The notes under the pieces: generated by a model
Database searches by the model: none
What the model saw: the letters and a program-made list of their open reading frames with translations, nothing else
Told to the model about the DNA's origin: nothing
NCBI GenBank assembly: GCA_030248215.1
Contig: JASANG010000566.1
Coordinates: 299,131-363,130, forward strand
DNA: 64,000 nucleotides
Reading direction: 5' to 3'
Source: Enoplolaimus lenunculus
Lineage: Eukaryota; Nematoda; Enoplea; Enoplida; Thoracostomopsidae
Translations under genes and position numbers: made by a program
Shown here: in pieces, positions 33,283 through 44,632 of the stretch
How positions within the stretch are numbered: position 1 is the stretch's first letter
Layout of the letters: each line of letters begins with the position of its first letter

Positions 33283-36200
33283 GTGAGTACAATTCAGTTA
33301 TTATCAGGAAACAACACTTCAACTGTACACTCTAAATTCCAAAGAGTTAAACAATCAACTCAGACGGAAAGTTAGTTATTTCTGAATTAATACCACAAAG
33401 CTTTAACTCACTCTGAGTTGAGTTGATTTTAACCTTAAGTTGAGTTGACTCCGGGGGTGTTGATTAATTAAATCAAAATGAGTTTAATCAACTCAGAATT
33501 GTAAGTTCTGATAGTACTAAACTCAGACTGAGCGATTCGTATCATTCTGAATTTCAAGTCAACTCACTGAAATTTACACACAACCCATAGTGAGCTTTCA
33601 GGCAAACAACCAGTTAAAATGGGGTGTTGTTTGAATTGAAACCAAGATCATATTATACTCAACTTCAGCCGACACTGTAAATTCCAATGAGTTGAATAAT
33701 CAATTCATCTGGCGAGTTCGTTGTTTCTGAATTTAATAATAGTAAACATTAACTCATACTGAGTTGAGTTGATTCTAACTCTGAGATCAGTTGACTCTGG
33801 GTGGGTTGGTTATTTAACTCAGAATGAATTGAATCAACTCAAAATTCTAAAGTTCTGATAATCCTAACTCAGACTGAGTGATTCAACTCATTCTGAGTTA
33901 AAATCAACTCACGGAAATTTACAGTTGAGAGATGTAATGTGTTTCTGTAGAAATGTTTTATGATCGAATATTCATACCATGAATGTTGTACTTGGACACG
34001 CAAAATATTGTTGACTCAGCAATAAATTGGCAATTTTAGGCTACAGCGATTACATTTTAGGTTTAAAAAGTGTTCATTAAGGTATACTCGATTTCTGAAT
34101 TTTCAATTTGTATTATATATAAATGAACTAAAGTCATACTCAGCTATCATGGATAAGCATGAATTTTAGTTCAGTTACGCAAATTTTAATCAAAGAACAA
34201 TTTTGGCCACAGTTTGCCCGTTTGTGCGCAAAATAAATTTTCTTAATAAAATTAATGAAGATGATTAAAATTTCAATGTTTAAAATATACCTTGTTTGGC
34301 TTATGTCGGGGCGAACCATTTTAAGAAAGACAATAATATAGTATAAACATAACTTTTAGACTGTTTTTTGCTTTAACCTTAGGCTTAGGCTAAGGTTTAG
34401 AAATATGCTTATACCACTGTTCGGCCCATCAATTAATATTAACACACTGTAGAAAACGGTTATTCAAATTGACTCTCTCCGAAATAGGCTCAACGGGACT
34501 ACACAAACTGAGTCAAATTTGACTCTGACAGATTAAATCTCGACTCTCTGAGTCGGTCCTGTGACTCTGGCGGGGTCGAATTTGACTCAGTTTGTGTAGT
34601 TCCATAGAGCCTATTTTAGAGATAGTCAATTTGACTCACCATTTTTTGCAGTGCAAATTGTTGCATTTGACTTGCACGTTAGTACAAGTATTACAGAGCG
34701 CAAACACATCGAAGTCCGGTGGAAATGCTGCTAACGGCAACATGAATCCTTTCAAAGCAGCTGAATTGTTACATAACGCGTTTAAAGGATTAGGTGAGTG
34801 TAAATCGAACTTTTTTAATTTTAATAAATATTTACTTTAATTAATTTTTCCTTTTTAAGCTGCAGCGTTGACTAAAAACGTTGAAACCTGACGTGGCACT
34901 TAGACACGCAATTGTTTCACGATAAAGCACTCTTCAATTGACACTGGCCGGATGCCAATGACACGTCTTTAGGCGCCCGGGCCACTTGGATTAAGTCGAT
35001 TTTGGACTAACTCCAAAAACAAACTTAATTCAAATGGTTGGTAGTTGTGATGAAAGTATACATTTGCAGCCAGCAAGTTTAACCTGGTTGCGAAGTCAAG
35101 ACTCGGCAAATTTAACTTTCAGACCCGTAGAGAAGAGCGGCCTGGGGGGCTGAGCCCCCCCCCCTAGAAAACGATGGGCATCCCTAGAAAGTTTTAAACC
35201 CTGCTTGTAACTCATTGAATACCGTTGAATACCCCTCCTGAAAATTTTTTTGCCCCCCTACGAAGATGAGCCAGTGATTATGACTTTATAGACAGTGCTC
35301 AAAACCTTCAGTGATATCTCAATTAAGGTGACGTTAAACGTTCAGATATGTTTCTGCAACCCAACCACTGTACTGTAGTGACCCGAATAAGAGGGGGTAA
35401 TAAGAGGAGGTCCCAATTTTGAGTCTCAATTAATAGGAGTCCGTTTCCCTAACAAGAGTCCGTAACCGAATAATGTCCCTAAACCCTAATTAGAGTCCAC
35501 AAATGTCAATTTTCCATAATTGTAGCATATAAATGATTCCAGGACCAAATAAAGTTGAGTTCGGAACTTTAAAGCGTACTTAAGTTTTGAAACTAAATTC
35601 CTAAGTATAACCTTGCATTATGGCTCAAGCTATTTACAGAAGGCAAACAAAAGTTTACTTCAATGAATAGTTTTCAATACTGGATATATCTGTACAACGA
35701 AGGGGGGCGGAGGGCGGCATAAAAATAAATAACAGTTCGTAATCGAATAACAGTGGGGATACCCTTGGAGAGGCCAAATAAATATCCCTTTTTTTCGGGT
35801 CACTACAGTATGTACGAGTATAAATTATTTAAAGGAATTTTGATGCTGGAACTGTGAGCCCTGCTAAAGTGATATAACAAAAATATGTTTATACCTAAAA
35901 TCATTTACCATCCCTAAGTTGGTTCATGTAGTAGCGCTGCATGTACCTTTTAACTGTATAACCTGGATAATTTTGTGGGGGCCATTAGGGTACTACTTAT
36001 TTAACAGTCCCCTCATGGTTAGATTTTGTATTTTGAACACTACAAGTAGAGTAGTTTCATCCAACCTAATTTAGGCAAAATTTACTTAGAAATATTGGCC
36101 AATGTTACTTTAAGGGGCGTACACAGTAGTTTAAGCGTATTCCTAAGCATAAGCCTAAGCCTAAGCGTTGCAAGAATGTATTCATACTCCTAATCCTAAG

Positions 36201-39200
36201 CCTAAGCTTAATCTTAACCAAAAATGATGTAATCTAGAATCTAAACTTTCTCTTCTATAGGCCCACTAGAAACCTGGACACCCCTTAAAGTAACATGGGC
36301 CGAAATATTAGTTCTTTTAATCAGGAACTGATGAAAAGGCAATAATTGACGTAATTGCACATTGTACAAACGCGGAACGACAACAAATCAAAGAGAAATA
36401 TGTTGCAATGTACAAACGGGTAAAACGTTGTCAAATCGGCACATCTAAAGATCAGGGGCGTAACGTTTTTCTGTGGGACTGGAGTAAGCTTAAGCTATAG
36501 ACTAATTTTTTGCTTGTCATAGGCTTAGGCTTAGGCTTAGGCTTAGGAATAAACTTATAATCCTGTTCTGCCCCTGTTCTTTACATTGGCCGTCCAATCA
36601 ATAAATTGTTTCTTGTGTTTGATAATTTTTGAACGATCCATAATACCGTCGTAGAGGTAACTGGAAGTTCAGGACTGAGGTATTCAAAGAGGATACATAA
36701 AACATTGCGGTATACCCGCTGAATTCCTTTTTCCGCTCCAAACTTATGTCCTTTGCTATAAACACCAACTTCCTTAACACCAGTAGCGGATCCAGAAATT
36801 TCTGATATATGAAACTCCCGATATATATCACTAAACGAACGAGAAACCAAACGCAATGTTTAGGGTTAGACTTTAATACAAAATTTCGGTTTTGATTTCT
36901 CTTGGAAAAATCTATCCCTGGGTGTACCCTTAACCCGTTAACTCATAGAGTATACTATGAACAACTAAATACAAGTAATATCCGAGCAACACAGACACTT
37001 TGAGCAGTGTTTTAATAATTCTAACAGATATGCACAGTGCAAAATCTCTACAAAACGTGAGAGCCTACTCGGGCTCGAGCGTCAAGCTCCTATAGCTGAG
37101 TGGTCATCGTAAACGGCTCCCATCCGTGAGACTTGGTATCGAATCTTACCTTGAAATTACATCTCATATGAAATTGAAAATATTCATGTGAGAAACGGTT
37201 AAGATCTGTTTGTAACTACTCAGCAGCAGGTTTTTTTGTATGGTTATGAATAACGAATGTTTAGTTTTCACGATGATTGCTAATAATTTTTAACTATGAA
37301 ATAAGTTTCTAAATTATAATACAATTCCAAATAATCTTATACTATAAACCCACCTGTTAACCGTATATCTATACACACTGCAAGAGTACAAGCATTTAGT
37401 TCAAATCACATTAATACTATTATGTACACGTCGTCCGATTGACGCTACAGCTATTGCTCAGCCGCCTAAAATTTTTACCGCCCCCCCCCCCGATATCTTT
37501 TAGCCTCACTTACAAGTCGTGAGACACAGGAAAATTTTACCCCCTAAAAAGTTTTAGTACCGCTTTCAAGTCATGTGAAATTCCCGTATGCTTCGTCTAA
37601 AATTTCCGTAATCTTATGTTGATACAGCAGGCGTTGTTGTTTCAGAGTCTAGAAAACGATTTGAAAGACGAACTCGGTGGTCATTTTTTATCACTTTGTT
37701 TAGCTTTAATGACACCGCCACATATATTTGACGCAAAATGTATTCGAAAATACATCAAGGTATCGATGATGTTCGTGTAGTACAGTGGGAACTATTCCCA
37801 CGGTCGTGTAGTAGCGTGAGAACTGTTCCCACGATCGCGTAGTACCGTGAGAACTATTCCCAGGATCGCGTAGTACTCTGAGAACTATTCCCACGATCTC
37901 GTTGTTGGACAGTACAGCTCAGCTTAGTGTAAACGTATACAAGGTTGAACGAAACAAAGCATATTGTCCGCGTGTAGGGTAATTGTGGCAAATTCACCAA
38001 TGTTGTCTTGTCTCTCTGAATTGCATCAGAATAAGAATAGGATTTTTTTAAGTTATGCAAATTGCAAATACCCACTAAAGATCCATAAACAACTTGGTAT
38101 GTAAAATGTAAAGGTCCAGTGTAAGGTCACGAAACCAAAACAAATTTAGGCACCAAGTACTGGTTTTGGTCAGGTCAAAGCGGAGCTGGGTTTTAATTTA
38201 TTTAGCCCATGTTACTTTAAGGGGTGTCCAGGTTTCTGGTGGGTCTATAAAAGAGTAGGTTTAGATTCTAGATTACATTTTTTTGCTTAGGTTTAGGCTT
38301 AGGCTTAAGCTTAGGAACTCATTTTTGTAACGCTTAGGCTTAGGCTTAGGTTTAGGAATACGCTCAATCTACTGTTACGTCCGTTAAAGTAACATTGGCC
38401 GCATGCTTTAACAAACGTTTGCTTCGATTTGTAGGGTGAAGACAAAGCTCCGAATACCGTCGTTGAAATACTGTGTTGTAAGCCAAATTATGTAAGTTTG
38501 GCCAAGTGAAAATACAAATTTGGCAAAAATATTTCTTCTTGCAGAACGTAGACCTTTGTTTACAATTTAGCTAAGGTTCTTCTTAATAAAAAATAGCAAT
38601 TATATATACAAGGCAGCCGGTTTTCAGCAATACGCAAAAGCTAGCGAGTACACAAACATTTTCGCGCAGATATTCTATTCATAGAACAATCACGTTTATG
38701 TTTTAAGAATTCATCGTAAACAAAGTAATGCTGGAACGCTGCCCAAAATACGTATGTGTGGCGTTCCAGTTTGAATATATAGATTTGTAGCAAATCAAGC
38801 TGATCAAAGATTCATATTTATCGATGTTCGACACAGAATTGTACTACGATGTGAACGCAGAAACTAAAGGATACGTGCGGCGTCTTTTAATCTCACTGTT
38901 GTCCGGTCGACGAACTGAAAAACTCGACTTGAACATGAAACAGGCTCGATTCGACGCAACTCGTTTGCATGAAGTAAATGCATACCTTGGTGTACGCATG
39001 ATATTGTGGAAATTGCATAATATATTTGTTATGTTGTCGCACTTGAAATGGCACTAAAAATTGTAAACTTAAAAATGATTATTTCATGTAACGGTAATAT
39101 TTTGCGTTGAATTCTACCAAAACAGATGAGACAAAGTGCTCCGTGGCAAACGTTAGCGTATGGTGATTGCAACAAAGGTGTTAGAGTAAAACTGAAAGAG

Positions 39201-42200
39201 TACAAAATATAAATTTGTCACGCATTCAAAGCTATGGTACAAAAACGTTTGGCCCATGTATAGAATAGGGTCGGAACGTTTTCCTGTGGGGCTGTTAATA
39301 TAGTTAATAGTTTAAGCTTTAGACTAACTATTTGGCTTAGGCTTAGGCTTAGGCTTAGGCTCATCTTTACGGTTAGGCTTAGGCTTAGGCTTAGGCTCAT
39401 CTTTACGGTTAGGCTTTAGGTTTAGAAATATGCTTATACTACTGTTCCCGCCCTGTTCTATACATGGGCCAAACTTTTTTAATGAAATCTACGCATCTTT
39501 GAGCATCTGATTTGTGTTTAAAATACGGCGAATGCAGCATCAAGATGCTTTTAATCAGACGTTATTACAAAAAAAAACAACTAAAACGATTTCAATTTTT
39601 GTTTTTTAGTTCAAAGTTTCCAGTTGGACAACGGAAGACTCAGTGTTTAACCGAATTATTTGTTTGCGTAACGAACGTCAACTCGAAGCGACATTTGATG
39701 AATTTTTAAAAATCGCAAAGCGACCAATGGATCGAGTCATTGAAGATTCTGATATTCACGAAGAGAGCAAATTGGCAATGCGAACATGTGGTAAGCTTAC
39801 TCTCAGTCCAGCGGCGGATCAAAAGGGGCGGAACAGGATATTAAAAGAAGGACACCGCAGCCAAAAAAAATTTGTCAACAGCTCGTTTGGACGGGTTGTT
39901 ATAGTACAAATTATTGTGGCATAAAAAACCTGAATCCGGTCAACCATATTTTAAAATGATCCACTTCATCTCACGTTTTCATTTATTAATGCCAATAGCT
40001 GCTACTGTAGTGACCCGAATAAGACGAGAAGGACTGATATTTATTTGGCCTCTCCAGAGGTACATCCCACTGTTATTCGGTTACGAACTGTTATTTATTT
40101 TTATGCCGCCCTCCGTCACTTTTCCTTTACTGATATATATCAGGTATTTCAACTATCTGTTGAATTAAACGGTTTTTACATTGTATCAAAAGCTGGAGCG
40201 ATAATACAAGGTTACACTTATAGGAATGTACTTTCAAAACTTAAGTACGCTTTAAAGTTTCGAATGCAACTTTATTTGGTTCACGAGTCATTTATACGCA
40301 ACATTTAGGGATAATTAACATTCATGGATTCTAATTAGGATTTAGGGACTCTATCCGCTTACGGACTTTTATTTGAAATATGGACTCCTATTAATTGGGC
40401 CACAAACTGGGGACTCCTCCCCTCTTATTACCTCCCTCTTATTCAGGTCAGATAGGTCTTGCAACTTTTGAACAAGTGAATGCTGACGTTCACAATTTAG
40501 AACATTTTTTGCATTTCATTTGCTCAACTCCTGTGCTTATTTTGAATTCAACAACTGCAATAGTTAGTCAGGTTGAAAACCTATTACTAACTGATGACAA
40601 TTGCTAAACTGTAGTAACCAAATAAGACGGTGGTCATTAGAGGGGTCCCCATTTTTAACGGATAGTTGGAGTACCAGATATATATCAGTAACGAAGGGTG
40701 GCGAAGCATGGGTTAAATGTAAATAACAGTCCGTATCTGAATAACAGAGGGCACTCTCTGGAGAGGCCAAATCAATATCATTCCCCTCTTATTCGGGTCA
40801 CTACAGTACACATTTGGGAATATGGGCCCTGGATATAAAACAATTTTGTAAACTCTAAAAATTTGCACAAATCCAATATACAAATGGCAATAATGTTATG
40901 CACCGTTCACAATTAAACATTTCATTTTGCTCCCGAAAACAGTATAAGGTAGGCTTATCACGTCAATTTTCCAAATTATCATGCGTTAACCGTACCCTAA
41001 CGCAAAAATTGCGTTAACCCTACCGTAAAACACGTGTCACAGTCCGGCCCAAATACGTGTCACAGAGCATTTAACAACACGCGTCAGGATAGGTTTAACG
41101 CAAATTTTACGCTATTGTAGGATCAACGCATAACAATTCGAAATTTGGCACGTGTTTAACCCTACCTTATACTGTTTTCGGTGGCAAAATGAAAGTTTTT
41201 TATTGTAAACACTGCTTTAAGCCTTCTTCAAGATATTATTTATAAACTAAACTTGCAAATTTTATAAACGTTTTGATAAAAGTTTAAGTATTGCAATGGA
41301 AAAATCAACCGTTGTACTATGCTAATCTTTTGAAAGCGTCAATGAAAGGGATTGGCACAGATGACTGTACCCTCATACGCGTCATTGTGTCCAGAAGTGA
41401 GGTATGAACGTGAAATTTGAACTCCATGCTGTAAAATATGAATATTTTAGCCCATGTTACTTTAAGGGGCGTCCAGTGTTTCTGGTGGGTCTATAAAAAT
41501 GTACGTTTAGATTCTAGATTACATTTTTTGCTTAGGCTTAGGCGTATGCTTAGCAGTACGCTTTTGCAACGCTTAGGCTTACGCTTAGTCTACTGTTACG
41601 CCACTTAAAGTAACATTGGCCAATATTTTAATGTTCAAATAATACAATTAGCGCTGCAAATGTTACAACGTCGTTGTGACGACAAGTCAGTATTTATTGC
41701 TAAAACTCTATCGTGCGTATTTTGAGCAACGTTCCAGCAACAATTTGGGCATAAATTTCGTTTAAACAATTGATAATCGAACAAACTAAAATCCGCTGTA
41801 AAATACTGAAAATAATGTTGTAAGATGCTTTAACTGCGAACAACTGGTGCCGCTTTGCTAGTAAAAACTAATTTTAATTACAGCTTCAAAAATATTATCG
41901 GTTATGGTTATCAAAGCATCAGACAGTTATGTTTAATTCCTTTGAAACTTTGTATAGTTTCCTTTATATTAGAAGGGTAATACCTTTTAAATTCACCGCA
42001 TATCCGAGATATATTCCTGTTCTTAGAGTCGATGAGAGCCTACGCTATAGTTATGTATTTTCGCCACATCATTTTTTTTGCATTATATTTCAAATACTTT
42101 AAACATTTTACAATGGGAAAATATTTTCCTAAGCATGTCGACCCATGTAATTTTAGGGGCGTCCAGATTTCTGGTGGTTCTTAAAAGAGAAGGTTTAGAT

Positions 42201-42581
42201 TCTAGATTACAGTTTTTTTTGCTTTGGCTTATGCTTAGGTTGTTTAGGCTTAGGCTGTAGGAACACACTTTTGCAACGCTTAGGCTTAGGCTTAGGAACA
42301 CACTTTTGCAACACTTAGGCTTAGGCTTAGGAACACATTTTTGCAACGCTTAAACTTAGGCATAGGCTTAGGCTTAGGAATACGCTTTAATCTACTGTTA
42401 CGCCCCTAAATGTAACGTTGACCAGCATGTCGACGAATTGAATATATTTCAGATTGACCTTGAAGAAATAAAAACAGAATATGAATTGAAATTTCAACAA
42501 CCGCTCGCCGAAGCGATCTCTGATGACTGTAGCGGAGACTATAGGCGACTTTTGCTTGCAATTGTTGATAAAACAATTTAA
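33280..42581 (+). CDS. Annexin A: complete four-repeat annexin
   Basis: A calcium-dependent phospholipid-binding protein of the annexin family, acting at the cytosolic face of membranes. Predicted exons are 33280-33282, 34697-34793, 36325-36419, 37646-37759, 38435-38491, 38791-38973, 39610-39790, 41289-41401 and 42453-42581, giving 323 residues, the usual size of a short annexin. The head is [20 protein letters not shown]. All four ~70-residue repeats are present and in frame. Repeat 1 has GLGTDE and an acidic residue 38-39 positions on, a classic type II calcium site. Repeat 4 has GIGTDD with SDDCSGDY. Repeats 2 (KGEDKAPN) and 3 (SSWTTEDS) have lost the GxGT loop, so two sites should be functional. 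Exons of 95 and 114 nt match those conserved in vertebrate annexin genes. The first exon, ATG directly followed by GTGAGT, is the least certain part. Confidence 0.9.
33328..33580. mobile_element. Family G MITE, copy 2
   Basis: In annexin A intron 1. Both ends are worn (CACTCTAAATTCCAAAGAG; GAAATTTACACAC). Confidence 0.8.
33673..33925. mobile_element. Family G MITE, copy 3
   Basis: In annexin A intron 1, less than 100 bp from copy 2 and in the same state of folding. It ends GAAATTTACAG. Confidence 0.85.
34305..34432 (+). mobile_element. Family C MITE remnant (copy 6)
   Basis: TTTTTGCTTTAACCTTAGGC and ATGCTTATACCACTGTTCGG are recognisable. The ends are decayed. Confidence 0.55.
34445..34653. 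mobile_element. Family D MITE, copy 9
   Basis: Complete, in annexin A intron 1. Its right end, CACCATTTTTTGCAG, falls 44 bp upstream of the exon 2 acceptor, so it offers a competing acceptor. Confidence 0.85.
34697..34793 (+). CDS. Annexin A exon 2
   Basis: 97 nt. Encodes the head and helix A start, SANTSKSGG...[13 protein letters not shown]. Acceptor TATTACAG, donor GTGAGT, ends in phase 1. Confidence 0.9.
35112..35275. mobile_element. Family U remnant (copy 3)
   Basis: Shares GGGGGGCTGAGCCCCC, TTGTAACTCATTGAATACCG and TGAATACCCCTCCTGAAAA with the copies at 318 and 53120. The ends are blurred. Confidence 0.55.
35373..35808. mobile_element. Family E MITE, copy 5
   Basis: In annexin A intron 2, with TA on both flanks, as expected for a TA target duplication. 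The right terminal repeat has a small internal loss. Confidence 0.85.
36097..36301 (-). mobile_element. Family A MITE, copy 10
   Basis: Perfect 8-bp duplication GAAATATT at 36089-36096 and 36302-36309. It ends 23 bp before annexin A exon 3, so the exon's polypyrimidine tract lies just outside the insertion. Confidence 0.9.
36325..36419 (+). CDS. Annexin A exon 3
   Basis: 95 nt. Repeat 1: [20 protein letters not shown] and on to YVAMYKR. Acceptor TTTTAATCAG, ends in phase 0. Confidence 0.95.
36438..36591 (+). mobile_element. Family B MITE, copy 8
   Basis: Starts 18 bp after annexin A exon 3. Flanks GTCAAATC and GTCCAATC match at 7 of 8 positions. Exon 3 is thus hemmed between two TTAGGC-core elements. 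Confidence 0.85.
36930..37202 (+). mobile_element. Family F, copy 6
   Basis: In annexin A intron 3. TTAACCCGTTAACTCATAGA to GAGAAACGGTTAA, with A box TAGCTGAGTGG. Confidence 0.8.
37646..37759 (+). CDS. Annexin A exon 4
   Basis: 114 nt. Repeat 1 end: [19 protein letters not shown], then [19 protein letters not shown]. Acceptor TTGTTTCAG, donor GTATCG. Confidence 0.95.
37774..37900. repeat. 31-bp tandem repeat, four units
   Basis: Units of the type GTGTAGTACAGTGGGAACTA followed by TTCCCACGATC, about four copies with some variation, starting 15 bp after annexin A exon 4. Each unit contains an inverted GGGAAC/GTTCCC-like pair. Confidence 0.85.
38204..38400 (+). mobile_element. Family A MITE, copy 3
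   Basis: Complete copy in annexin A intron 4. It ends 34 bp before exon 5. No target duplication is visible. Confidence 0.85.
38435..38491 (+). CDS. Annexin A exon 5
   Basis: 57 nt. Repeat 2 start: [19 protein letters not shown], where the GxGT loop is lost. Acceptor GATTTGTAG, donor GTAAGT. Confidence 0.9.
38791..38973 (+). CDS. Annexin A exon 6
   Basis: 183 nt. Repeat 2 body: [20 protein letters not shown] and on through [17 protein letters not shown] to RLHE. Acceptor AGATTTGTAG, donor GTAAAT. Confidence 0.95.
39251..39470 (+). mobile_element. Family C MITE, copy 4
   Basis: Flanks AAACGTTT and AAACTTTT match at 7 of 8 positions. The core contains an exact duplication of TTAGGCTCATCTTTACGG. 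In annexin A intron 6. Confidence 0.85.
39610..39790 (+). CDS. Annexin A exon 7
   Basis: 181 nt. Repeat 3: [20 protein letters not shown] through SKLAMRTC. Acceptor TTTTGTTTTTTAG, ends in phase 1 before GTAAGC. Confidence 0.95.
40004..40450. mobile_element. Family E MITE, copy 6
   Basis: In annexin A intron 7. Left end intact. The right end stops at TTATTCAGGTCA, lacking the last bases. Confidence 0.8.
40609..40806. mobile_element. Family E MITE, copy 7 (internal deletion)
   Basis: Both ends are present, but the element is only about 200 bp because the middle is gone. Confidence 0.8.
40920..41195. mobile_element. MITE with GAAAACAGTATAAGGTAGG ends
   Basis: Left TTTTGCTCCCGAAAACAG then TATAAGGTAGG; right CCTACCTTATACTGTTTTC then GGTGGCAAAA. 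The middle repeats GCGTTAACC(C/G)TACC and ACACGTGTCACAG. It is a single copy here and ends about 94 bp before annexin A exon 8. Confidence 0.8.
41289..41401 (+). CDS. Annexin A exon 8
   Basis: 113 nt. Repeat 4 start: [20 protein letters not shown] then [17 protein letters not shown]. The acceptor GTTTAAG has a poor polypyrimidine tract, but phase and homology fix it. Confidence 0.9.
41449..41621 (+). mobile_element. Family A MITE, copy 4
   Basis: Perfect 8-bp duplication AATATTTT on both sides. In annexin A intron 8. Confidence 0.9.
42140..42423 (+). mobile_element. Family A MITE, copy 5
   Basis: Perfect 8-bp duplication AGCATGTC at 42132-42139 and 42424-42431. It ends 29 bp before the last annexin exon. 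Three hexamer blocks are separated by ACACACTTTTGCAACGC-type spacers. Confidence 0.9.
42453..42581 (+). CDS. Annexin A exon 9 (last)
   Basis: 129 nt with stop. [20 protein letters not shown] then [20 protein letters not shown] and TI. Acceptor ATATATTTCAG. Confidence 0.95.
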   Translation: MDLEEIKTEYELKFQQPLAEAISDDCSGDYRRLLLAIVDKTI

Positions 42582-42617
42582 AAGTTTAGTCGAATTTTGT
42601 ATCGAATACCTTAATAC

Positions 42618-43011
42618 CAATGGCGGATCCATGGGGGGCACCCCGGCCGTGGCCCCTCCAACAGCATCTCGACACAATATTATATAGTGTCAATTGCTGT
42701 TCTACGCTGTTTATTTCTCTGTTTTATACACAATAGTGTAAGCACACTTTAAAGTTTCGAACTCACCTTTATTTGTCCCTGGAGTCATTTATGCGCTACA
42801 ATTAGGGATCATAGACATTTATGGACTCTAACAAAGGTTCAAGGACTCTACCCGCTTACGGACTCTTATTAGGAATACGGACTCCTATTAATTAGCATTC
42901 AAAATGGGGACCCCCTCTCTTATTTGTGTCACTACAGTATGGGTCAAAAATAAGTATATTACCTGTGAAATTTTGGCCCACCCCCATTTTGAGATCCTGG
43001 ATCCGCCAATG
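42618..43011. mobile_element. Family J hAT-type MITE, copy 3, with family E inside
   Basis: Ends CAATGGCGGATCCA and CTGGATCCGCCAATG, with a perfect 8-bp duplication CTTAATAC. Part of a family E element (about 42741-42937) lies within it. It sits 37 bp after the annexin A stop, so it is probably part of the 3' UTR. Confidence 0.85.
42741..42937. mobile_element. Family E MITE, copy 9 (partial)
   Basis: The right half only, ending TTATTTGTGTCACTACAG, inside family J copy 3. Confidence 0.75.
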
Positions 43012-43022
43012 CTTAATACAGC

Positions 43023-43028
43023 AATAAA
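43023..43028 (+). terminator. Candidate poly(A) signal of annexin A
   Basis: AATAAA lies 442 bp after the stop and just beyond family J copy 3. I saw no earlier perfect AATAAA after the stop. Confidence 0.45.
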
Positions 43029-43409
43029 ATAGCAAATAATTTACCTGTACTATTTAAAGTCGCTTTATAGCTCTCAATAACCAAAAACTTATACTAATAA
43101 ACCTAGAACGTTGATTCGTGTATATGGCACTTAAACCCTTTACCAGTTGTTGACCAGTTGTCAGGCAGAAAGGTCCGACTTTTGCTCGCGACTCCGGGTC
43201 AAAATTGCGCTCTGGCTCGAGCCGGCCATGAAAATTTATTATTCTCCGAAAAAGTTGTGTCGTCCAGTTTGTTTTTTGTAAAATTTTAAATTTCAAAGCC
43301 CATTTTGTTATTGTAAAAAAAGACCGACAAAAGTTGTGTCGTCCAGCTTTGTTTTTTGTAAAATTTTATACGAGCATACGTAAATAAACAAAAACTAAAA
43401 AAAAAAAAA
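43029..43409. other. No gene seen
   Basis: Contains a 32-bp phrase duplicated at about 43254 and 43333 (AAAGTTGTGTCGTCCAG and following bases). Confidence 0.45.
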
Positions 43410-43672
43410 AATTCTGTGTAGAAAAGAATATATCCGGCAAGCGCTGCGTTATTGGCCTACGCCCCTTTATTTAGAAGGCGGTACAACCTGTGCGAACCAT
43501 GACACTTTATGTATCCGCCAACAAAAATGATCTGGTTATAGTTCAATTTACGGTTATTGCATGTGACAGCGACCACCCCTCTATACAAGGGGAATAGACC
43601 AAAAACGCGACACCCGGGGTTGCATTTTTAATCATGCGGAACCCAAAGAGGTGCACACTCTTGTCTCATGCA
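43410..43672. mobile_element. Family I MITE, copy 2
   Basis: Complete, TTCTGTGTAGAAAAGAATAT to GTGCACACTCTTG. An A-rich run precedes it. Confidence 0.8.
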
Positions 43673-43795
43673 CTCTTAGTTACATACACATATTTTATGA
43701 TGGAACTACTGAAACATGTTAATAACGGTGACCGTTATACTCAGTGGTCATATCGTTTAAATTAACGTGACCATGCGTGAACCCTGGCCAATGTT

Positions 43796-43950
43796 ACTTT
43801 TAGGGGCGTAACAGCAGATTAAGCGTATTACTTTTTAAGCCTAAGTCTAAGCCTAAGCATTGCAAAAAATGTGTTTCTAAGCCATAGCCTAAGCCTAAGC
43901 TTAAGCCTGAGTAAAAAATGTAATCTAGAATCTAAACATGCTCTTTTAGT
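43796..43950 (-). mobile_element. Family A MITE, copy 11 (right end lost)
   Basis: GGCCAATGTTACTTTTAGGG to the TCTAGAATCTAAACATGCTC arm, then it breaks off. Confidence 0.8.
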
Positions 43951-44077
43951 CGGTATAAAAAGAATTGCTTTATTGACAATATATATTTAGCCAATAAGCT
44001 ATAGATTTATCGTTTTTAATGACAATATTAGTTAATTATTCATTTTTTGCGTATTATTATATTTATATTCTAATCGA

Positions 44078-44151
44078 ATTTGAATCAGTTTGTGTAGTTC
44101 CGAAAAGCCTACTTCGGAGAAAGTGAATTTGACTCAACGTTTTTTGCAGTG
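44078..44151. mobile_element. Family D MITE, copy 10 (right half)
   Basis: From AATCGAATTTGAATCAGT to TTTTTTGCAGTG. Confidence 0.75.
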
Positions 44152-44632
44152 TAATATATTTATGAATTTTGTTTTTCGTTTTGCCACGTCTTCAAAAAAC
44201 GAACAGAACCGGAAAAAAACCCATTTTGTTACATTGGTTTCCTCCGGTGCCCAACGCTGATGATTAGCTACAAATAAGCCTTTGCTGCTTACTCGTTTGT
44301 ATACTAATAAACTTCTGCGGTTCGCGCAAAAAAAGTTCTTGGGTATTGTTGCCTATTCGGCGAGTTTCAAATAATGTTTTCGCTTGTGTGGCTTCTAAAC
44401 AAGTATATTTACTCACAAAACAATTATTTTGCTGCAATCTAGCAGTAAGCGAAACCTCACAACCGTAGTTAGACAGGTAAACCATAGACGCAAAAAATTT
44501 GTAAAAATAGTTTAATCTAAGTTTAATAAACGCAACCGCTGTTGTTTCAAATATACAGTAAGTATTAAGTATTATAGGTTTTATTAAACCATTTTTCGAT
44601 TGAATTAACATGCTATAAGCATTCAGGCTTAA
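44152..44632. other. No gene seen
   Basis: A 124-codon antisense frame at 44264-44638 lacks recognisable motifs. Confidence 0.35.

Noticed and set aside
33328-33925. CRISPR-like array
   Set aside because: The regular repeats are two palindromic MITE copies in an animal genome, with no spacer and repeat alternation.
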